This document shows, piece by piece, positions 58,101 through 64,000 of a stretch of 64,000 bases of DNA. Every line of letters begins with the position of its first letter. Position 1 is the stretch's first letter. The notes beneath the pieces are model-generated. The model was not told the DNA's origin. It searched no databases and worked only from the letters and a program-made list of their open reading frames with translations. A program made the position numbers and the translations under genes. Source of the stretch: Zingiber officinale (Eukaryota > Streptophyta > Magnoliopsida > Zingiberales > Zingiberaceae); assembly GCF_018446385.1 (NCBI RefSeq), contig NC_056003.1:23681198-23745197 (forward strand), written 5' to 3'.

Positions 58101-61100
58101 TAATTCAAGAATATTAAGATGGATTGATGTAAAATTCTTATAAGTGTTTTAGGTATATTAGATTTATTATTCAACAAGGAGATAATATTGTTAATAAAAT
58201 AAGTAATGAATGGTAGAAATAAAGAGGAGCTTCTGGAGTGTTATGTGCTCATTTTATGCCTCTTAAGTCTTATCTAAAAAAAAATAAATAAAGGACTGTA
58301 ATAAGACCTACCATGTTTATTAAAACAGAGTGTTGGAATGTTGCACGATATGAATGATTAATTTCTAGAGATGAGAATTCTAAGATTGAGTTGTGGAGTT
58401 ATTATTAAAAAGGAAAACCTATAAAAATATTAATTAATTATTGGAAAGGATGAAATTTGAAAAATATTAATTCGCTAGAAAGCATAAAATAAGAGGAATA
58501 AATTCTATAATCGGAGCTGTATTTGAGTAATTGGGTAGCTCTAAGAGAAAATAGTTGTAATGATATGGATATGGCCAAAGATTAGATTCCATAGTTACAA
58601 GAGTTGAATTAATTATAATGAAAAGTGTAAGGGATTTCATGACACCAAACAAAAAACAATGTCATAGAAAATAATAACTTGGGTACTAATAATGATATAA
58701 CCTTGCATATAGTTGAGTTATGTGAACAATCCCAAATAGTTGGTGGAACTCAACTTGATCTTTCCATAGAGCTTAATGCATGGACATGATCCATGTATGT
58801 AGTTGGCATAAACATATTTGGCATAAGTAGTTGTGCTTTTAGCATCTATAACATTGCTCTTATCCTACTTGGCTTAATTTTTAGTGTTTAGCCACCTCAC
58901 TCAAATTTTGAATTTATGTTCTAGCTAATCCTCTCCCTTTGATCTATTAGGTTGTAGTTGTTTATAGAAACAAATGATCTTGTTTCATGTTTAGTAGTTT
59001 TGTAAGGACGTTATTGCTTTAATTTCTTTGGCACATTTTATGTGGTGAAAATTTGAGAGAAATTGATCTTTGTATGCAGGATTGTGGACAACCAGGATTT
59101 ACCTTAGCAGAGAGACATCGATTTGATAGCATACTAACTCAGTGAGTATCTACCCATTTCATTTTTCCTAATTTTATTTTGGTTGTATGCATGACCTAAA
59201 ATCTTATGCCTTGTTGAGCAACACAATCATAAATCAATATACATTTTTTGATAATTTATTGAAATTTGATATTGATCGACATGGGTTCTCTTGTATCATT
59301 TGTGTGGATTGTGCTATCATACTTGACATTCTTCAACACGCGTTAAGATGAATTTAAGTTGTTGTTATTATTATTATTATTACTTGGTTTTCTATAATTA
59401 TTATTTGGTTATGTAATTACTAGTCTTATTTTTAAAAGAAAAAATTAGTGGAAGAAGATTATAGTAGTAAAGTTTATATGGATTTATTTCAATATGTGTT
59501 GAAGTAAAAGAGGGTAATTTTTTTTTAATTCAACTAAAGTGTGTCGACTATAATATTTTAATCTAATTGACTATCTAATTGCTATAGTTTCATTTTTAGA
59601 AGTAAACAAACGAAGTGAAAGTATATGAAAGATTAAAACTTATTTAAATTCATCTCAACACACTTTGATGTATGTTGAAACACAATGTGTTAGCACAACT
59701 AGGTGCCAAAACCAACTGTTCTTACTAGGGATCAATTCTCCAGCACATAACGATATTTATAAGCAAAATTTATTTTTAAGCTAACAATAAAAAAGGGCAG
59801 TCCGGTGCACGAAGCTCCCGCTATGCGAGGTACCGGGAAAGGATCCATTGTACGCATCCTTACCTTGCTTTTTGCAAGAGGTTGTTTCCAGGATTCGAAC
59901 TGACCTTTTGGTCACAAAGCAACAACTTTACCGTTGCGCCAAGACTCCCTTTCATTTTTAAGCTAACAATAAATCTCTAAAATGATACTAATGATTTTTG
60001 TTTTTTCTTAGTAGCTGATTGAAAGACAGTTATTGATGGAGGGGATTGCTATCAATAACTTGTTCTTGAAAATCAATCTTTTCCTTTGAACATTCCCTTT
60101 GTCTCAGGATATTTAGAGTATATTTTGGGTTTTGATAACTCCTTTTTTATGCAACCATGATTCTGGAACCTTTACAAGTATACAGGACAAATGATGAACA
60201 TTCTGTTGGTTTTATTGCCACATTGTCTTCACTGAATATAAAGCACCATTTCATATATTGTTTTTTTCATCATTATTAATATTTTTCTCGATGCAGAGCT
60301 TGTTATCTCCCTCTTCTATGCTGTTTCTCGGCTTTCGAGAATTTTACAGTTTCACAAACCATTTACATTCTGTCCATCAAAGTGAGGTTGTGCGTAATGA
60401 GTAGATTTCAAGTTGTCTATGCAGTGTTTTTACATGACCAGACAAACCAAGGTGAAATCCATTGTTTTTTTTTTTCAAAAAGCCAAGATAAAATCCTTGG
60501 CACCTCAATATTATATGAGTGCCTTGGTGAGGTGCTGGGTGAGCAGGCGAGCATCTTGCAAAAGTAACTGGATTAGAAATTAGAAGGTGAGACTGGGAGA
60601 AGGTAAGGGTTTCTCTAGCTATGGCAACTGCATATGCAGTTGCGGATGGTGGGCTCTAGTATGGATGCCAGCAGTAAGATTTCATCTGTATGAATCTATT
60701 GCATGTAAACATTGACACTCGTCGCTTTGAGTAGATCAGTCATGAGGTCTTACACAAGAAAGAGGTCATTTCTCATGGGAGTTTCCTCCACTAGTAACCT
60801 CCTCTTGTTGGATATTTTACCTCCTAAGTCTGAACTTTACATATATTTTTCATTTATAAGAATGCTTTACCCAAGAACTTGTTATATCAACTGTCATATC
60901 ATTTCAGTAAAGCCAGAACTATGGAATTCCAATGTAAATCCAGGGTTGTGAATTTATCATCTTGTAGAGTTCATGATAAAATTTGATAAATTACATTTTT
61001 CTTGTAACTTAAATATTGTTATCCAGCTCTTTATTTCAGTACATTTTAGTTGTGAGTGCAAATATGAATCCATATCATGAATAATAAAGTCTAATATGAC

Positions 61101-62576
61101 TATAATATCAGAGTAACAATTGGTATTCCTCGCAGAGGGAAGCTGATTGATGCTTATCGATTTCTCCACAAGGAGAAAGATATGGAAGGAGGCTTTTCAT
61201 GGTCTGGCAATCCTGTTGGCAAGTAAGGGTCCTAGGTACCTTATATGTGTTTTTTGCAATTATTCTTTTAAGATAAATGCTAGGCATCATCATTATGTTG
61301 AGCTATGTGATTGACCCAACCATATGCCCTAGGTAGCTGATATTTATATCTCTCTCTCTCTCTATATATATATTACAATTATTTTTTTGTGATAAATGCT
61401 AGGCAACATCATTATGTTGAGCTATGTGATTGACTCAACCATAAGCAATAATTGAAGAACATTTTATAGTTGTTTATCGAACGAATAGAGCCATTCTGTC
61501 AGGTCACAGGAGTTTCATTGTAGTATATCAAAAGGAAATGCTTGAATCTTCATTGGTTTAATCTATTGCAAAGTGGAGTGGATTTGTGAAGGAAGAAATT
61601 TGGTTCACTCAAACATTTAGATTGTGTTCTTTTTAAAGGAAATTTAGATTGTTGGTGTCATAATTATTGTTGCTTACTGGGCATCTGCATTGTATCTGAT
61701 GTTACTGTGATATCTGATTGATAGAGATTAACTAATCTAAGTGGAACCTGCCTTCTACTAAATGGTTTTAGTGCATGTTTACTAACAAACTTCTTTTAAT
61801 TTCTTTTATTTAGATATCGAGGTAAAAGAATGAGGATTGACTATTTTATAGTATCTGAGAAATTGAAGGATAAAATTGTTGCATGTGAGATGCATGGGCA
61901 TGGGATCGAACTTGAAGGTAAGGTCTAGCTGCTAATAATGTAATGGCTTGAAAGTTACATTTCATAAGCTGAAGAATCCAGTTAGCTCTTTAAATAAATG
62001 CATCTGTATCTCTTTGGTCACTGATTTCTGTTAGTTCCCAGCTATGTGTTTTTCAGGCCATTTATTCCATGCTCTTAATTCATTTCTCTTGATCTCTTAC
62101 ATGCGGCTAACTGATTACATCTGGCATTACTTAACAAAATGAAATCTCCTAAGGTTTCTACAACTGGGTTTTGTACCTTTTCATACGATCATCGCCTGCC
62201 TTATGAAATGTAATCACTACTGCGTTATTTAAGAAAATGTATCAGGTGAATCCTCTTCTAACTTGCTCTCGTCTTCCATGATTTCCTTGTGCTTTTGAAC
62301 CATCGTACCAAATTCCATCAAATTCTTTATCATCAGGGAGATCTTTAATCAGTTATTCTTTATGCCCTGTCAATATTTCGATGCAAATTGAACTACTTGC
62401 AATACTAGTATCAAAGACAGGATTGTTTCATCAATGGTTGCTGGCGTGATAGCTGATTGTTCTTCGGAGAAGTTTTATTGATCACGACTAGTGCTTCTGT
62501 CGAATTGCAGGTTTCTGCGGAAGTGATCACTGTCCTGTTTCGCTCGTGCTTTCGGATGAAGCATGGCGATCTTAGT
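47267..62576 (+). CDS. APE1L: APE1L-like AP endonuclease; exon 2 not found
   Basis: Visible exons: 47267-47515, 52989-53133, 55090-55288, 56505-56583, 59080-59141, 61136-61222, 61814-61917 and 62512-62576 (stop TAG). Joined they give 329 codons in one frame. The product belongs to the exonuclease III / EEP nucleases of base excision repair; plant APE1L trims blocked 3' ends and acts in DNA demethylation (family knowledge). Landmarks: start MKRFFQPI, LTWNANSL (exon 1), VWWSLSDSKY, NTYSPNNGW and WCGDLNV, CGQPGFT, GFSWSGNP, RIDYFIVS, GSDHCPV. All catalytic blocks are present except the Glu expected right after exon 1, which lies in an exon of about 30 codons I cannot find in the 5.5 kb first intron. 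The intron before 56505 lacks an AG acceptor, and the one after 56583 has a GC donor. It may be a recent pseudogene or have a diverged exon. Symbol by recognition of the N-terminus and overall match. Confidence 0.8.
49043..49102. repeat. Compound microsatellite (GC)n(AC)n(AT)n
   Basis: Short GC/AT run, then about ten AC units, then about eleven AT units. Simple sequence in the intron. Confidence 0.95.
49452..50147. mobile_element. Mutator-like fold-back MITE
   Basis: 696 bp, ends CTGTAAATTGT and ACAATTTACGC, flanked by the perfect 9 bp duplication atgtaataa (49443-49451 and 50148-50156), the size typical of Mutator-like elements. The two halves are long inverted copies of each other. Each half contains a smaller inverted pair (aattccttctaaatgcaacac against gtgctgaatgtagaaggaatt), so the whole can fold in a nested way. 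No transposase. Confidence 0.9.
51484..52152. mobile_element. GGCGCC-rich transposon relic
   Basis: Starts with aaaggcgccgcctagg and has gcctaggcactaggtggcgg near the right side, both in the style of common plant hAT-type non-autonomous repeats. Holds a short acidic ORF (51721-51945) without a recognised domain. Exact ends and duplication not established. Confidence 0.4.
52008..52255. repeat. AT-rich tandem pair of about 105 bp
   Basis: The block starting ttcattgtatgttgaataaa at about 52010 recurs near 52157 with few changes. The intervening GC-rich 45 bp belongs to the relic. Confidence 0.7.
55850..56161. repeat. Tandem duplication of about 150 bp in an APE1L intron
   Basis: Two copies starting catactaatattctc at 55850 and about 55999, both containing tgctctataattatctaag. 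Pyrimidine-rich first halves. Confidence 0.8.
56584..56589 (+). other. GC splice donor of the APE1L-like gene
   Basis: AAAGAG|GCAAGTT: a GC donor with otherwise optimal consensus, paired with the AG at 59078-59079. The exon 56505-56583 and the next (from 59080) join in frame only this way. Confidence 0.75.
57529..57710 (+). mobile_element. tRNA-derived SINE (Au-like), plus strand
   Basis: Body gtcttggcgcaacggtaaat...tttgagtcgcggaaac has RNA polymerase III A- and B-box-like blocks, followed by the conserved tgcgtacaatagaccc and ggtccgacc regions and a T-rich end. Flanked by ttttcatttaatga (57515-57528 and 57711-57724). Lies in an intron of the APE1L-like gene. Confidence 0.8.
59792..59953 (-). 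mobile_element. tRNA-derived SINE (Au-like), minus strand
   Basis: Reverse complement of the same SINE type: gcgccaagact and ggattcgaact box regions, tgtacgcat block, T-rich end. Flanked by a perfect 20 bp duplication beginning atttttaagctaac (59772-59791 and 59954-59973). Confidence 0.85.
61260..61455. repeat. Two-copy repeat in an APE1L intron
   Basis: Block ataaatgctaggcatcatc at about 61274 and ataaatgctaggcaacatc at about 61393 start two copies of some 60 bp, 119 bp apart, with a TC/TA microsatellite between them (61350-61372). Confidence 0.8.
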
Positions 62577-63390
62577 CTTGTGTGTTGGTCTGTACAGTAG
62601 TTGACACTGACAGCTGACAAATTTTGCGTTCGGAAGATTGCTCCCTGAGAACCATTTGGACAAATTGGTTGCAGTAGATTGTATCTAATTTGATAATGTC
62701 ATTATAACTATTAACACTCCTTTCCGAAATTTCTCTGTTTCAACATTTGTTTGTGCAGTAGAACTTGCTTGATTTTTTTTTTTTGGATAATCGTATCCAA
62801 TGGTAAGTTGATTGACAAATTAATTAGTATAGTTGATTTATAAATCAATTTGCATCTTATAAATCTATTTTTAAAAATGTTTTGGAGTAACAAATCCATA
62901 GCATGCTTTATCTTAAAGTAAAAAACCTTAACTTGAAAATTGTCTATTAAATTAATTTGTATATTAGCTTGCTCTTTGAAATTCGACAATAATAGATTAA
63001 ACGGGCAAAAGTCAACACATTAGGCTTTTTTTTAAACTTCAATATTAAGTAACATACATTTATGACTCTACAAAATTATTATAAGCTAAGTTATAAAATA
63101 ATTTAGGAATTTTAATTTTAATATAAATATTAATATGAGTTTGCAATTTTAAAAATATTTAAAAATTAAAACTTATAGGATGCAAACTGATTTGTAAATT
63201 ATTTTGTGCCCAATGAATAATCGAAAGATAATGATCAGGCATAACTTAACAGTGTGGAGTATTTCAAATTTCAACAACAAATCAAAAATTATAAAAGATA
63301 AAATTATGATTCAAAAACGACAAGGGGTACTTTGAAAATATAACAAGCTATAGAGGGCAAATACAAATATTCTCATTAATTGTAGGGCTC
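62577..63390. other. 3' flank of the APE1L-like gene and intergenic DNA
   Basis: AT-rich and without a gene. Positions 62577-62720 probably include the 3' UTR. No convincing terminator or poly(A) signal can be fixed beyond several AATAA-like motifs. Confidence 0.5.
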
Positions 63391-63704
63391 GATGAATGTT
63401 ATTGTAAAGTTCAGGATCCGTATTCTGCAAAAAGCGTGGTCTCTCCTCTCGTTCCTCTCTTCGTCTCCCTCAGAGGCTAAAAATCTCACCTTTCCACCTC
63501 TTGTGATTTCTCTCCTTGCCCTAGACCTTCCTAGTCGTTTGTATCTTCTTTGCTTCTACAGGAGGTCTCATCCTCAGGGCACAATTGTAAGACATGGCGG
63601 CGACAGAACACACTAAGTGTATGTACTCGGAAAAGCCTGGCTTCTGATCCCGTTGTCACTATTTCGGTTCTTTCGTCGACCGAGAGTGCGAGTTTTGTTT
63701 CGGC

Positions 63705-64000
63705 ATGGAGAACGGCGGTGGCGAAAACGCACACAAAACCCGAATCCTATACAAGGTAGGAGAGGTCTCCTCTGCGATTGACGCCGCGAAGCAGGTCGAC
63801 GAAGTGATTTGCGCCCTCTACTCTCTTGCCGTCCTCCTCTTCCCCCTCGATGCCGCTGCCCTTTCGGGTTCGATTACGTTTATTCTTTGTTCTTATTGTA
63901 ATTTCGCTTCAACAAAAGTTGGTGAATGCTACTTTATGCCTAAAAATTCCACCTTGCTGGCGTGGAAAATATCTCATGTCGATCTCTGGCTATTTTGCAG
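63705..64000 (+). CDS. 5' exon of a second host gene, runs off the window
   Basis: ATG at 63705 opens MENGGGENAHKTRILYK, then VSSAIDAAKQVDEVICALYSL and AVLLFPLDAAALSG. The frame stays open to 64000, but the last bases (ctattttgcag) look like a splice acceptor, so the exon probably ends at a GT near 63868 or 63878 and an intron fills the rest. The visible residues form a likely helix-rich N-terminus. I am not sure of the family; it faintly resembles the start of large plant ARM-repeat proteins. The upstream 63392-63704 is a pyrimidine-rich 5' UTR candidate. Confidence 0.6.
   Translation, partial: MENGGGENAHKTRILYKVGEVSSAIDAAKQVDEVICALYSLAVLLFPLDAAALSGSITFILCSYCNFASTKVGECYFMPKNSTLLAWKISHVDLWLFC

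Noticed and set aside
59792-59953. tRNA gene suggested by A- and B-box motifs
   Set aside because: The flanking 20 bp duplication, T-rich end and second copy at 57529 show it is a SINE; no cloverleaf is preserved.

Overview
The window is nuclear DNA of a flowering plant, most likely a monocot (inferred from the retroelement types, not proven). It holds one split host gene, the first exon of a second gene, and otherwise a deeply nested stack of transposable elements. There are no rRNA or tRNA genes, no CRISPR array, and nothing prokaryotic or organellar.

Layout, left to right. (1) 1-2901: the 5' end of a minus-strand Copia (Tork-like) element. Its 2.6 kb LTR is inserted in the reverse-transcriptase codons of a plus-strand SIRE-type Copia relic (2902-6537). 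(2) 6561-29092: one large decayed Copia element, here called F. Its two 1.34 kb LTRs lie at 6561-7899 and 27756-29092. Its gag (7928-8939) and pol (24425-27755) are now separated by about 15.5 kb of other elements: a hAT transposon (8940-11877), a minus-strand Tekay-like Gypsy relic (about 11886-14150 plus 21006-23440), and the 3' LTR of another SIRE-type element (about 23440-24424). Inside the Gypsy relic sits a collapsed SIRE-type element C (15526-21005, TSD cctac). Inside C sits a complete gag-only non-autonomous element (15701-19515, TSD gaccc). A 504 bp hAT MITE (25107-25610) lies in the F pol. (3) 30069-44004: a decayed minus-strand hAT transposon with its own target duplication. It is cut by a nearly intact 9.3 kb Tekay/Del-type Gypsy element (30344-39627, TSD attat). 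(4) 44508-45803: a solo LTR (TSD tatat) holding a second copy of the same MITE. (5) 47267-62576: the host gene, an APE1L-like AP endonuclease. Eight exons are visible, and its introns hold a fold-back Mutator-like MITE and two tRNA-derived SINEs. (6) 63705-64000: the 5' exon of the next gene, running off the window.

Insertion order follows from what interrupts what. TSDs could be read for element C, the gag-only element, the second hAT, the intact Gypsy, both MITEs, the solo LTR, the Mutator-like MITE and both SINEs, so those boundaries are firm.

The strongest unexplained signals are these. Four different SIRE-type LTRs each carry an array of a different short palindrome just upstream of the TATA box. 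A box of about 100 bp is shared between a Tork-like LTR and the non-coding tail of the gag-only element. The gag-only element has a TATA box in the loop of a perfect inverted repeat. In the APE1L-like gene, the exon with the catalytic Glu cannot be found and one splice acceptor lacks AG. I saw no multi-gene accessory system such as a defence island or biosynthetic cluster.
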